Source: Chloroflexota bacterium (GTDB lineage: Bacteria; Chloroflexota; Anaerolineae; Anaerolineales; UBA4823). From it: 64,000 bases of DNA. Shown piece by piece: positions 8,652 to 17,556 of the stretch (the stretch's first letter is position 1; every line of letters starts with the position of its first letter). Location of the stretch: assembly GCA_029265355.1 (NCBI GenBank), contig JAJUJL010000002.1:124001-188000 (forward strand), written 5' to 3'. The position numbers and the translations under genes were made by a program. Under the pieces are notes generated by a model, which made no database searches, had not been told where the DNA came from, and was given only the letters and a program-made list of their open reading frames with translations.

Positions 8652-9329
8652 TCATCTAGAAGACTGTAGTTCCTGTAAGCTCCACTCTCCACCGGAGGCT
8701 TCCATGACGAAATCGAGGATTGCCTCGCGAGTGGCGTCGATCTCTTCGATCAGCGCTTGTTTGGCGGCTGCGTGATTGCGCGCCTCCAAAGCTTCGATGA
8801 TCCGTGCATGGCTGCTTTCCTGCCAGGCGCCGGCATGGCGCAGAACCATGAAGCGCGCCAGGCGATCGAGCAACCTTCCAATCGACTCAGCCAATTCCTG
8901 GTTCCCAGAGGCTTTCGCCAGCAGGGTGTGGAAGCGGCGATTTTCCTCGGTATAGCGATCGTAGGAGATCTCGTCGTCCCCGGAATAGCCAGCATGCACG
9001 TGTCTTAACTCCTGGATTTGCTCTGGTGTAATGCGCTGGGCGGCGCGCTCGATGGCAGCCTCTTCCAGTATGCGGCGCATTTCCAGCATATCTCGCAGTT
9101 CTTTCAATGTCAGGCTGGTGACGAAGTAGCCTGAGCGCGGCTTGATATTGACCAGCCCTTCCTGGCTGAGCATCTGCAGCGCATCGCGCACTGGTGTAAT
9201 GCTCGTATTATACTCGGCTGCCACTTCGGGAACGTTAAAGCGTTCACCGGATTTGCGGCGACCGGTGATGATGGCGCGCCGTAAATCTCGGTAAATTTTG
9301 TTGCGGATGGTTAAGCTGGCCTTTGACAT
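8652..9329 (-). CDS. GntR-family regulator with FCD ligand-binding domain
   Basis: A 225-residue FadR-type repressor. The winged helix spans roughly residues 8-75 (RDLRRAIITGRRKSGERFNV, then a recognition segment with TSITPVRDALQML) and the all-helical FCD domain follows (residues about 85-215). It heads the corrinoid-methyltransferase operon and is divergent from the mttB-like genes. Two perfect palindromes in the intergenic promoters (9364-9373 and 9416-9427) are its probable operators. The inducer is probably the methylated substrate or a product. Confidence 0.92.
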   Translation of the reverse strand: MSKASLTIRNKIYRDLRRAIITGRRKSGERFNVPEVAAEYNTSITPVRDALQMLSQEGLVNIKPRSGYFVTSLTLKELRDMLEMRRILEEAAIERAAQRITPEQIQELRHVHAGYSGDDEISYDRYTEENRRFHTLLAKASGNQELAESIGRLLDRLARFMVLRHAGAWQESSHARIIEALEARNHAAAKQALIEEIDATREAILDFVMEASGGEWSLQELQSSR

Positions 9330-9352
9330 TTAACTCGCATATTTCTTGTGTA

Positions 9353-9381
9353 ATCATACCACATGATATATCAAAGATCAA
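9353..9381 (-). promoter_or_regulatory. Promoter of the gntR-corrinoid operon with palindromic operator
   Basis: On the minus strand TTGATC (9376-9381) and TATGAT (9353-9358) are separated by exactly 17 bases. The 10-bp perfect palindrome TGATATATCA (9364-9373) lies inside the spacer, a position where a bound repressor would block RNA polymerase. It suggests autoregulation by the GntR protein. Confidence 0.65.
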
Positions 9382-9408
9382 TCACTATGCAAATATGATA
9401 TTCTATGA

Positions 9409-9437
9409 TTGACAACTAATATATTAGATGATAGGAT
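9409..9437 (+). promoter_or_regulatory. Promoter of the mttB-like operon with palindromic operator
   Basis: TTGACA (9409-9414) and TAGGAT (9432-9437) with a 17-bp spacer, about 48 nt upstream of the first MttB-family start. The 12-bp perfect palindrome CTAATATATTAG (9416-9427) fills most of the spacer. Together with the mirror arrangement on the other strand it is the best candidate GntR operator. Confidence 0.72.
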
Positions 9438-9484
9438 AACTGGAGTGCGTCACTTCTTCCAAACAGAGCGGATGAGGAACTGAG

Positions 9485-10939
9485 ATGATCAATACACACG
9501 GGCAGACGATGCAAAGCGCGCACTATGCGCGCCTTGGAAACCAGGAATGTGAGTTAATCCATGAAGCCAGCCTGGAGATTTTGCAAAGGACAGGCATTGA
9601 TGTGCATGATGAACGCGCCCGCCAGATACTGGAAAAAGGCGGCGCGAAAGTAGATGGGATCAGGGTGCGCATTCCGGAATACCGGGTGAGATGGGCATTA
9701 TCCACCGCCCCGAAGCAAATGATCTTATACAACCGCCAGGGGAAAGTCGCCATGCGGGCGGGCGGGTACAACACGTACTTTGGGGGAGGTTCGGATTGTT
9801 TGAACATTCTGGATCATCGTACCCAGGAACGGCGCAAACCGGTGCTGCAAGATGTGATCAACGCAAGCCGGCTGATGGATGCACTGCCAGAAATCGATTT
9901 TGTGATGTCTGCTTTCCTGCCATCGGATGTGGACCAGAATATCTATGATCGCTATCAAATGGAAGCCATGTTGGCGAACACCTCCAAACCGATCGTGTTC
10001 GTCACACCAGACTTTGAGGGATGCGTGGCAGCCGTGGAGATGTGCGAGCTGGTGGCGGGAGGTGCAGCGGCTTTTGCGCAACGCCCATTTGCGACCTGCT
10101 ATATCAACGTCACCTCCGGTATGATCGCTAACGCTGAGGCGCTTCAAAAATGCATCTACCTGGCAGAGAAGGGTCTTCCGTTGTTGTATATTCCCCTCAA
10201 TGCCGGCGGCGTCAATTCACCGGTCACCACAGCCGGATGTATGGCATCCATGAACGCAGGCACTTTGCTGGGAATCACCCTGGCGCAGTTGGTGCGCGAA
10301 GGTGTACCAGTGGGTGTGCCCGGCTGGAACGGTGGGCCTTACAACTTGAAATCGATGGTCGGCAATTACGTCCTGGCTGATGAGCAAGGTGTGCCGACCT
10401 CGATGGGACGGTATTATGATCTCCCCGTGTTTGGTCTGGGGGGTTGCACGGATTCGAAAGTGCTTGACCAACAATGTGGTTTCGAGACCACGATCAGTTT
10501 GATGACTTCGCTGCTGCACGGCGCTAATATTGTGCATGATGTGGGCTTCATGGACAGTGGAATGCAAGGCTCCTTGCAATTGATTGCCTTATGCAATGAC
10601 TACCTGGGATTTATCCGGGCCATGACTCGCGGCGTGCAGGTGGATAATGAAACCCTGGCGTTGGATGTGATCGATGAATTGCAACCCACGGGCAGCTATC
10701 TGGGCCATGAACATACCCTGCGGCATTATAAAGAGCCCTATTACTCTAAGCTGGCAGACAAGGGTCCTTATTCGGGTTGGGTGGACAAAGGCAGTACGAC
10801 GATGGAAGAGAGAGCAGCGCGCCAGGTAGATCAGGTGCTGGCAAAACACCAGGTCGAGCCGTTGCCGCAAGACGTGCTGAAAGGTCTGCGCAGCATTGTG
10901 GAGCGAGAACAGGCCTGGACAAATTCGAAAAATGGGTAG
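9485..10939 (+). CDS. Trimethylamine methyltransferase family (MttB-like) protein 1, non-pyrrolysine
   Basis: A 484-residue MttB-superfamily enzyme. Recognisable are the N-terminal helical segment with IHEASLEILQRTGIDVHDE, the glycine-rich YFGGGSDCLNILD region, and the C-terminal barrel strand GGCTDSKVLDQQCG followed by HDVGFMDSGMQGSLQL. No in-frame amber codon interrupts the gene, so it belongs to the large non-pyrrolysine branch, some members of which demethylate quaternary amines such as glycine betaine, proline betaine or carnitine. Its own substrate cannot be told. The ATG at 9485 has GAGGAA upstream. Its partners would be the divergent corrinoid protein and folate methyltransferase. Confidence 0.9.
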   Translation: MINTHGQTMQSAHYARLGNQECELIHEASLEILQRTGIDVHDERARQILEKGGAKVDGIRVRIPEYRVRWALSTAPKQMILYNRQGKVAMRAGGYNTYFGGGSDCLNILDHRTQERRKPVLQDVINASRLMDALPEIDFVMSAFLPSDVDQNIYDRYQMEAMLANTSKPIVFVTPDFEGCVAAVEMCELVAGGAAAFAQRPFATCYINVTSGMIANAEALQKCIYLAEKGLPLLYIPLNAGGVNSPVTTAGCMASMNAGTLLGITLAQLVREGVPVGVPGWNGGPYNLKSMVGNYVLADEQGVPTSMGRYYDLPVFGLGGCTDSKVLDQQCGFETTISLMTSLLHGANIVHDVGFMDSGMQGSLQLIALCNDYLGFIRAMTRGVQVDNETLALDVIDELQPTGSYLGHEHTLRHYKEPYYSKLADKGPYSGWVDKGSTTMEERAARQVDQVLAKHQVEPLPQDVLKGLRSIVEREQAWTNSKNG

Positions 10940-10972
10940 CAGCAATTGGCGGGTTAAGTGAGGTGAGCAAAT

Positions 10973-12214
10973 ATGGAAAACAAGCCGTTCTTCCTAAGAG
11001 ATCCCTGGGTGTACAAGCCGGAGGCAGAAAGGTCCCCTCGTCCTGACGCCAGGCTGGGCTTCGAAACCCGAGCGTTGCATGCTGGTTTCCACCCGCTGCG
11101 CGACGTGGAGCAATTTCGCGCCTTTGCGCCCCCCTTGATCCAGTCGATGACCTATCCCTATCCGAGCTTCGATCAGTTTCCCGATTATATCTATGGCAGG
11201 AGCAAGACGCCGACCACCAGCGTTCTGGAGGAACGCCTGGCTTCTTTGGAAGGTGGGCAGGCCTGTGTCACCGCTGGATCCGGCTCGCAGGCGTTATTCA
11301 ACCTGGTGTTTACCATTGCCCGACCGGGTGACAATGTGGTCACCACATTAAACACATTTGGGGAGGGATATAAACAGGCCGCCAGCATTTTTCCTGAGCG
11401 CTGCAATGTCGAATTTCGGTTCGTCAAGAATTTCACCGATCCCAAAGCGTGGGATCGCCTGATTGATAAAAGAACTCGCCTGGTCTGGGTGGAAACACCC
11501 AGCAACCCCGTGCTTCTGGTGACCGATATAGCCGCAATCGCTGAAGTTGCTCATGCGCATGGCGTTCCTCTCATGGTGGACAATACCACAGCCACGGCAG
11601 CGCTGCAACAGCCGATGTCATTGGGCGCTGATATTGTATTGCTCTCGCTCACCAAGTTCTTAAGCGGCAACGCGACGGTCCTCGGCGGAGCAGTGATTGG
11701 TCCCGAAGCTCTGGTCGAAGATATCCGTTGGAATACCACCGAATTTGTCGGCGCAATTTTGCAGCCTTTCGAAGCCTGGCTGATGTTGCATTACCTGGAA
11801 ACGCTGTCATTGCGCATGGAGCGGCACAGCGCCAACGCGCAAAAGGTGGCTGAGTTTCTCGAGAACCATCCAAAGGTGCGCAAGGTCAACTATCCGGGAT
11901 TGAAGAGTCACCCGCAACACGAGCTCTCCCAGAAACAAATGAAATCCGGCGGCGGCTTGCTCTCCTTCGTGGTCCCTGGCGGTATGAGCGGTGCAGCGGC
12001 GGTGATGAATCACCTGCAACTGATCGTCCATGCGGTGACCTTTGGCACCAGTCGTAGTATTGTGATGCACCCACGGACAATCACCCATGAGCACATGACC
12101 CAGGCGGAGCGGGATGTGGCCGGGATCGATGATGGATTGATTCGCATGTCGGTCGGATTGGAGGACGCAAACGATCTGATTGCCGATCTCGACCAGGCTT
12201 TGCATATTTTATGA
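10973..12214 (+). CDS. PLP-dependent Cys/Met metabolism family enzyme (trans-sulfuration/gamma-lyase type)
   Basis: A 413-residue fold-type I PLP enzyme. Visible blocks are FETRALHAGFHP, the phosphate-binding GSGSQALFNL, the VWVETPSNPVLLVTD strand, the DNTTATAALQQP segment and the Schiff-base lysine in SLTKFLSG. The residues after the lysine read NATVLGG instead of the usual HSDxxGG, so it is a divergent member whose reaction (beta/gamma elimination or replacement) cannot be assigned. It sits between two MttB-family genes with gaps of 33 and 43 nt, so it probably processes the carbon skeleton or a sulfur/amine group of the same substrate. Confidence 0.85.
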   Translation: MENKPFFLRDPWVYKPEAERSPRPDARLGFETRALHAGFHPLRDVEQFRAFAPPLIQSMTYPYPSFDQFPDYIYGRSKTPTTSVLEERLASLEGGQACVTAGSGSQALFNLVFTIARPGDNVVTTLNTFGEGYKQAASIFPERCNVEFRFVKNFTDPKAWDRLIDKRTRLVWVETPSNPVLLVTDIAAIAEVAHAHGVPLMVDNTTATAALQQPMSLGADIVLLSLTKFLSGNATVLGGAVIGPEALVEDIRWNTTEFVGAILQPFEAWLMLHYLETLSLRMERHSANAQKVAEFLENHPKVRKVNYPGLKSHPQHELSQKQMKSGGGLLSFVVPGGMSGAAAVMNHLQLIVHAVTFGTSRSIVMHPRTITHEHMTQAERDVAGIDDGLIRMSVGLEDANDLIADLDQALHIL

Positions 12215-12257
12215 ACACCGAGCCAGATTGGAAGGGCAATTTCAGGAGAACGCCGAG

Positions 12258-13721
12258 ATGATTCGCACAAATTTTGCTAACCAGCAGACTCCTCAGTTTC
12301 GTGTGTTATCCGATACCCAATGCAAAGAAATATTTCTTTCCGCTTTGGAGTGCTTGCAACGTGTGGGGGTGCAGGTACACCATGAAGAAGGGCTGGCGTT
12401 GCTAGAGGCGGCAGGTGCAGAGATCGATGGCCATGTTGCTCGCATTCCTGCTCACATCATCCAGGATGCGTTGGTGAGTGCGCCTCGTTCATTCACCGTG
12501 TGGGGGCGCAATGGTAAACACGAGATGCACATCACTCCCGACCGCGTGCACTTTGGCCCAGGACCAACCTGCACATATTTTATGGATCCCGAGACTGGTG
12601 AGCGACGCAAGGCGCGCAAGGGCGATGCCGGGCTGACCGCCAGGGTCTGTGACGCATTGCCCAATATTGATTACATCATGGGACTCAGTCTATTCGATGA
12701 CGTTACCCCAGTCCTATCACCGGTTTATGAATTTGCTGAGTCTTTGGCAAATACAACCAAGCCGATCGTCGCCTGGGCAAATACACCCGAAACCGTGGAA
12801 GATATCTACCGTATGGCGATGGCTGTCGCTGGCAGCGAAGAAGCGCTGGCAAAACGACCCATTTTCGCTTTCTTTGGGACGTACGAATCGCCGCTGCGCC
12901 ACCCGCCTGCTGGGCTGGGAAATATGCTGTGGGCAGCCGAGAAGGGGTTGCCGGTGGTGTACCTGGGTGGGCCGACGGTTGGCCTGGAATCGCCTTTCAG
13001 CGGGGCAAGCGCGCTGGTCATTCACCTGGCAACGGCCTTGAGTGGATTAGCCATGGTGCAGCTCAAACGGCGGGGGACACCGGTGGTGATCGGCAGTGTG
13101 CCGGCAGCGATGGACCTCCGCACAGCCAGGCCTGCTTATGGTTCGCCTGAGATGAGCCTGTACAGCGCCGCGGCTGTTGATGTGGCCCGCTACCTGGGTT
13201 TGCCTTTCATGGGAACTGCGGGCGCAAGCGAATCGAAGCTGGTTGATGCGCAGGCGGCATCCGAGATCACCTTGCAGGTGGTGCTATCAGCGCTGAGCGG
13301 TGCAGCGTTGGTTCACGATGCAGGTTTCCTGGATTGCGCCGATATTGGATCCTTGCAATTGCTTGTCCTGATGGATGAAGTTGTTGGCATGACCCAGCGA
13401 GTGATGCGCGGTCTGAACGTCGATCGGGAAAGCATCATGTTAGATCTGATCGAGCAGGTCGGACCTGGGGGCGCGTTCCTTACCGAGCCACGTTCGGCGT
13501 CTCTTTGCCGGCAGGAGACCTGGTTACCCGGTTTGATGGATCGCGCTCCTTATCTGAATTGGGAGATGAAAGGAAGCAAAAGCATGGAACAACGCATCCA
13601 GGAAAAGCTGGACAGAATATTAAGAACCCACGTGCCAGAAGCGCTTGAACCAGCCGTCTTAAAGCAAATCGAGGACATTCTGCAAGCTGCGGAGAAACGG
13701 GAAAGATCGGTCTCCGAATAG
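12258..13721 (+). CDS. Trimethylamine methyltransferase family (MttB-like) protein 2, non-pyrrolysine
   Basis: A 487-residue MttB-superfamily enzyme, clearly a diverged paralogue of the one at 9485. Shared blocks include the ECLQRVGVQVHHEEGLALL helix, YFMDPETGERRKA, LANTTKPIVAWA and the GASESKLVDAQAASEITL strand. There is no in-frame stop, so it is not a pyrrolysine protein. The start at 12258 is chosen over 12180 because the longer form would overlap the PLP gene and AGGAG lies upstream of 12258. Two MttB paralogues in one operon may act on two methylation states or two substrates (inference). Confidence 0.9.
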   Translation: MIRTNFANQQTPQFRVLSDTQCKEIFLSALECLQRVGVQVHHEEGLALLEAAGAEIDGHVARIPAHIIQDALVSAPRSFTVWGRNGKHEMHITPDRVHFGPGPTCTYFMDPETGERRKARKGDAGLTARVCDALPNIDYIMGLSLFDDVTPVLSPVYEFAESLANTTKPIVAWANTPETVEDIYRMAMAVAGSEEALAKRPIFAFFGTYESPLRHPPAGLGNMLWAAEKGLPVVYLGGPTVGLESPFSGASALVIHLATALSGLAMVQLKRRGTPVVIGSVPAAMDLRTARPAYGSPEMSLYSAAAVDVARYLGLPFMGTAGASESKLVDAQAASEITLQVVLSALSGAALVHDAGFLDCADIGSLQLLVLMDEVVGMTQRVMRGLNVDRESIMLDLIEQVGPGGAFLTEPRSASLCRQETWLPGLMDRAPYLNWEMKGSKSMEQRIQEKLDRILRTHVPEALEPAVLKQIEDILQAAEKRERSVSE

Positions 13722-13826
13722 AGTGAGCCGGTTGTTTCGATGGAGAGGCGGGCTGGCGCCGCGCAGTCGCTCAGAGCCTGTGAAATCATTGACTTTTTCA
13801 CTCAGAGAGTCACGAAGAGCCTAACT

Positions 13827-13859
13827 GGAGAGCTCCTTCGCTTTGCTCTGGGTGACAGG
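13827..13859. repeat. Half copy of a degenerate palindromic repeat
   Basis: The segment with CTCCTTCGCTTTGCTC and then GGGTGACAGG resembles the right half of a widespread imperfect palindrome (left half TGACnnTGAGnGAAGCG). It lies in the 267-nt gap between the MttB operon and the next gene. Only one half is convincing. The rest of this gap holds a TATATAAT-like stretch near 13940 and nothing else I can name. Confidence 0.35.
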
Positions 13860-13988
13860 AGATTTAATCACAGGTCCTCAGAATGGCGATGAATCGCGAG
13901 ATAATAAATAGGATAGCTGCGACATTAAAAAATCGTTATATAATTGAGGTGAAAATAATACAAGTGCCGATCGTTCAGACTTAAGATC

Positions 13989-15224
13989 ATGACCGCGATC
14001 CCTACCTCATCCTTCGAACCCGATTTTGGCGCAGCGATGCCTTGCCCGTACCTGGGGTTGCGTGACGATCCGGTGACGCACTTTGCCTGGGAAAACCCAG
14101 AACACCACTGCCATCGCGTTGATCCTCCTCAACCTATCCGGATTGCACATCAGCAGGGATATTGTTTGAGCGGGCGATTTGAAACCTGTGCAGTGCGCAA
14201 TGACCTGAATCCCTCCCCTAATCCTTCCAAATACCGTTCGGTGTTTGAAGGCAATGCACCGGTATGGGCGCGGTTGCCGCGAATTTCGTTACCAAAATTC
14301 GAGAAGAAGACGGTCCCGGCAGCGCCTTTCGAACTCGGCGAGACTGGAGGAAAACGACGCATTTGGGTGATGGCATTGGTGGGGTTATTCATTCCGCTCA
14401 TGATTGTATTTGTGTGGGCTATCGTCATCAATGCGGGAGGAGATCACAATCTGTACGCAACCACCTCAAGCAATAACCGACCCTCGCAGGTTGTCCCCGC
14501 GGCCGTTGCATCGTTCGATACACCAACAGCAACCCAACCCCAGCCGACAGCCACGCAGTTGCCAAGCAGTACGCCTACGGCTACCACGCAGCCAACGTCC
14601 ACTTCGACGCCTATAGCAGACCTGGCTGCAACTCAGACGATGCTGGCGTTCACGCTTGCCCGAACTGCAACCCCGACACAGCCGTTGTATGGCTGTGATG
14701 ACAGCCGGGCGTACACCTATTCGATACTGGATGGCCCAACCCTCTCCCCCGAACCCGGATATGTATATACAGCCGGAGAGGCTCCGCCCGTGGTCACCGC
14801 CTCCTGGTTATTGGAAAATACCGGCTCGTGCGAGTGGAATTCGATCCTGCTCTTGTCTGTTACCAGTGGGCGAATGCTCGTGCCGATCTTGTTCATCGAT
14901 GATCAGCAGATCACACCAGACCCAACGGGCGGATCCGTCATTGCTCTCCCTGGAGAACAGATTCAAGTCACCCTGAGTTTCTCGCCTGAAATCGCCTCCA
15001 GTATTCGGGGAGAATGGATCGCGGTGGTGGATGATTTCAGACTGACGGATGAGACGCACCTGATGCTGGATGTTGTGAACTGGATCGTTCGGATATTCCC
15101 GACTCCCACAACCCGCCAGGTGACAAAACCAGGTATCTCTCCTACGCAAGCACCCGGGGTTTCTCCGTCTCCGACCACCCCATCCACACGCCCGACGCCA
15201 ACCGAACCAAGCATTCGCCCTTGA
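13989..15224 (+). CDS. Membrane-anchored protein with Cys/His N-terminal region and NBR1-type Ig-like domain
   Basis: A 411-residue protein of unknown function. Residues 1-75 hold a Cys/His-rich cytoplasmic segment (CPYLGLRDDP, NPEHHCHRV, GYCLSGRFETCAV), a pattern I associate with Chloroflexi proteins. One hydrophobic helix follows near 120-145 (IWVMALVGLFIPLMIVFVWA), then a Thr/Pro/Ser-rich linker (about 165-230), an Ig-like domain with VTASWLLENTGSCEWN and LPGEQIQVTLSF that resembles the NBR1 central domain, and a Pro/Thr-rich tail. The N-terminal half is likely inside and the Ig domain outside. No operon partner is evident. Confidence 0.65.
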   Translation: MTAIPTSSFEPDFGAAMPCPYLGLRDDPVTHFAWENPEHHCHRVDPPQPIRIAHQQGYCLSGRFETCAVRNDLNPSPNPSKYRSVFEGNAPVWARLPRISLPKFEKKTVPAAPFELGETGGKRRIWVMALVGLFIPLMIVFVWAIVINAGGDHNLYATTSSNNRPSQVVPAAVASFDTPTATQPQPTATQLPSSTPTATTQPTSTSTPIADLAATQTMLAFTLARTATPTQPLYGCDDSRAYTYSILDGPTLSPEPGYVYTAGEAPPVVTASWLLENTGSCEWNSILLLSVTSGRMLVPILFIDDQQITPDPTGGSVIALPGEQIQVTLSFSPEIASSIRGEWIAVVDDFRLTDETHLMLDVVNWIVRIFPTPTTRQVTKPGISPTQAPGVSPSPTTPSTRPTPTEPSIRP

Positions 15225-15308
15225 CAAGAATCAGTGACTGGCACCAGGTAAATATGGGGAAGACTGAGCGAACTCTAGATATCAAGCCATTCATCAACAG
15301 GTGTGCAG

Positions 15309-17312
15309 ATGAACCAAAAACTTCTTAAAAATAACTCCGTGGCTCACCACCCCGCCCTGCGCGTGATCGTGGTCATTATCCTGTTCATATTGCCGGCGAC
15401 CATGGTTGGAGTCAATTCCCAGGCGCAAACCGCTGCCCCGGGCAGCACTCCTTTTGGTGCAGACTTTGTCAAGATTTTGCCTGACCACGGCCTGGATCTC
15501 ATGTCACAGACCGAAATTCGTTGGGCTAATGGCAGCAGTGTCCTGTGGTCTCTGGTTGAACCGAATGAAACCGATCGCCAATGGACGGCGCTCAGCGAAT
15601 TTGACCAGGAGCTTGCCAACGCCCAACTGCTTGGCGCTGAACCAATCGTTCTGGTGCACAGTACACCCTCCTGGGCACAAAAGCTGCCGGGTTACTCGTG
15701 CGGGCCAATTGCGGATGATAAATTGGCAGCCTTCGGTAATTTTATGTTCGACCTGGTTAATCGATACAAGGACCGTGTCAAGTATTGGGAAATCTGGAAT
15801 GAGCCAGATATCGATCCTGACCTGGTACCGCCCGATAGCGGTTTTGGCTGTTGGGGAGACCAGGATGACCCCTACTATGGGGGAGGTCAGTTCGCCGCCA
15901 TGCTTCAGGTCATTTATCCACGCATCAAAGCGGCGGATCCACAAGCGCAAGTGCTGGTCGGGGGGTTGCTGCTCGACTGTGATCCTGATCGAGTATGCAC
16001 ATTGAATCCGGCTTCTCGCTTCCTCGAGGGCATCCTGGTGAATGGGGGGGCTTCGTTTTTCGATGGTGTTGCATTCCACGCCTATGATTACTACACCGGT
16101 GTTTTGGGCGGATATGAAAATTCAAACTGGGATAGTTCTTCTCAGACGACGGGCCCGGTTCTTTCTGCAAAAGCTGATTTCATCAGGTCTGTGCTGGGAA
16201 CGTATGGGGCATCAAACAAATACTTGATGGCGTCAGAAGTGGCCTTGGTGTGCAGCGCAAACTGTGATATCAATTTTGAAAACACCAAAGCGTATTACAT
16301 CGCCCAAGTTTATGGCGCAGCATATTCTAAAAAATTGCGTGCGGCGATGTGGTACGCCACGTACGCAAAGTGGAAATTCACAGATTTGCTATTTGACCCA
16401 TTGACCCCAACCCCGGGTTATTATGCCTTCAAATTTGGCGCTGCAAAGCTGGCGGAAGCCCAGTTCTCCAGGCCGCTCAGCCCAGCGGTTGGTGTGATAG
16501 GTTATGAATTTACCCTGCCTGATCGGCGCACCTGGTTGGTCTGGTCACTGGATGGGACTGATCACACGTTGGTGTTGACTGAGGTGCCCTTAGCGGTGTA
16601 TGACGTGGATGGCGATTCGATCCTCCCCAGCCAGACACTGGTAATTGGAAAAGAACCCTATTACATCGACCTGTCCCCTGGGTTTAAGCTTTTGCTTCCC
16701 GATTTATTCATGAAACTGGTTCATCTGCAGAATGGCGATTTTGAGGCTGGTGCAGACACCTCAGGTGAACCCTATTATTGGGACTTCGTCAGCGGCGGGG
16801 CTGTGGGCCTGGCAACCAGCCTGCAGGCCGAAAATCCCACCGTGCCTTACCTGGATCCGTTGGTGCCTGCAGGCAGCTACAGCGCGCTGCTGGGTTCGAG
16901 CGCATACCCTTGCGCATCGGGTGGTGTACCCTTGGGATATGCTGCGGTGGAACAGACCTTTGACGTACCATATGTTCCCGATGGGCAAACCTTGGAACTG
17001 CGTTTCGATTACATCATTTACACACAGGATGGCGGCAGCAGCGATCAATTTGACCGCTTCGAGGTCTATCTCACTGCATCTGGCACCACGAGCTTAAAAT
17101 ATTTTGATGGTCGACAGGATACTGAGATCAGTTGCAATGTCTGGCATCGCATCCCTGCCAGCGGTTGGAAGACTGGGGTGATCGATCTGATCAGCCCAGA
17201 AGATTACCGCGGTAAATCCATCAAGGTGTCTTTCCAGAACTGGAATCGCTACGATGGTTATATGAACACATTCACTTACCTGGATAATGTCCGGTTGTAT
17301 GACGGTGATTGA
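15309..17312 (+). CDS. Secreted glycoside hydrolase-like protein (GH39-like barrel plus C-terminal beta-sandwich)
   Basis: A 667-residue exported protein. A signal peptide covers about residues 15-40 (VIVVIILFILPATMVG). The TIM-barrel region (about 45-400) carries KYWEIWNEPDI, where the Glu before Pro is the expected acid/base, and YLMASEVALVC, whose Glu is a candidate nucleophile. This pattern fits clan GH-A enzymes such as GH39. The C-terminal region (about 480-667) is a jelly-roll-like domain starting NGDFEAGADTSG, resembling carbohydrate-binding modules. The substrate is unknown. The ATG at 15309 is chosen; a GTG two codons earlier is also possible. Confidence 0.75.
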   Translation: MNQKLLKNNSVAHHPALRVIVVIILFILPATMVGVNSQAQTAAPGSTPFGADFVKILPDHGLDLMSQTEIRWANGSSVLWSLVEPNETDRQWTALSEFDQELANAQLLGAEPIVLVHSTPSWAQKLPGYSCGPIADDKLAAFGNFMFDLVNRYKDRVKYWEIWNEPDIDPDLVPPDSGFGCWGDQDDPYYGGGQFAAMLQVIYPRIKAADPQAQVLVGGLLLDCDPDRVCTLNPASRFLEGILVNGGASFFDGVAFHAYDYYTGVLGGYENSNWDSSSQTTGPVLSAKADFIRSVLGTYGASNKYLMASEVALVCSANCDINFENTKAYYIAQVYGAAYSKKLRAAMWYATYAKWKFTDLLFDPLTPTPGYYAFKFGAAKLAEAQFSRPLSPAVGVIGYEFTLPDRRTWLVWSLDGTDHTLVLTEVPLAVYDVDGDSILPSQTLVIGKEPYYIDLSPGFKLLLPDLFMKLVHLQNGDFEAGADTSGEPYYWDFVSGGAVGLATSLQAENPTVPYLDPLVPAGSYSALLGSSAYPCASGGVPLGYAAVEQTFDVPYVPDGQTLELRFDYIIYTQDGGSSDQFDRFEVYLTASGTTSLKYFDGRQDTEISCNVWHRIPASGWKTGVIDLISPEDYRGKSIKVSFQNWNRYDGYMNTFTYLDNVRLYDGD

Positions 17313-17556
17313 TGACGACCTGTGGTTGATCAACCAGGCCAGTTTGCTCGCCAGCCGCCTGGAAAAGCTATCTGCCGATTCGATTTGGGCGCGCCGCAGC
17401 AGCGGTGTGCGCGGCAATCTGCTGCGTGAGTTGGAACTGGCGACCGTGAAAAAGGAAGCAGCGTTATCCGCAGCACAACGTTCGCGGCTGAGCAGCCTGG
17501 TGGCGCTGGGATTCGATTACTTGAATAAAGGCGCCCGCGAGAAAATGGTTCGTTAG
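17299..17556 (+). CDS. Small protein of unknown function
   Basis: An 85-residue, charged, mostly helical protein without signal or membrane segment. It has two Arg/Leu-rich helices (ASLLASRLEKLSAD and RSRLSSLVALGFDYLNKG). I do not recognise the family. It starts inside the last codons of the glycoside hydrolase gene and its stop overlaps that of the convergent hutH by 3-4 nt. Codon use looks like that of its neighbours, but the gene could be spurious. Confidence 0.5.
   Translation: MTVIDDDLWLINQASLLASRLEKLSADSIWARRSSGVRGNLLRELELATVKKEAALSAAQRSRLSSLVALGFDYLNKGAREKMVR

Noticed and set aside
9485..13721. Possible pyrrolysine-containing MttB methyltransferases
   Set aside because: Both genes are open throughout with no in-frame TAG at the internal position, and no pyl genes are in the window; they belong to the non-pyrrolysine branch.
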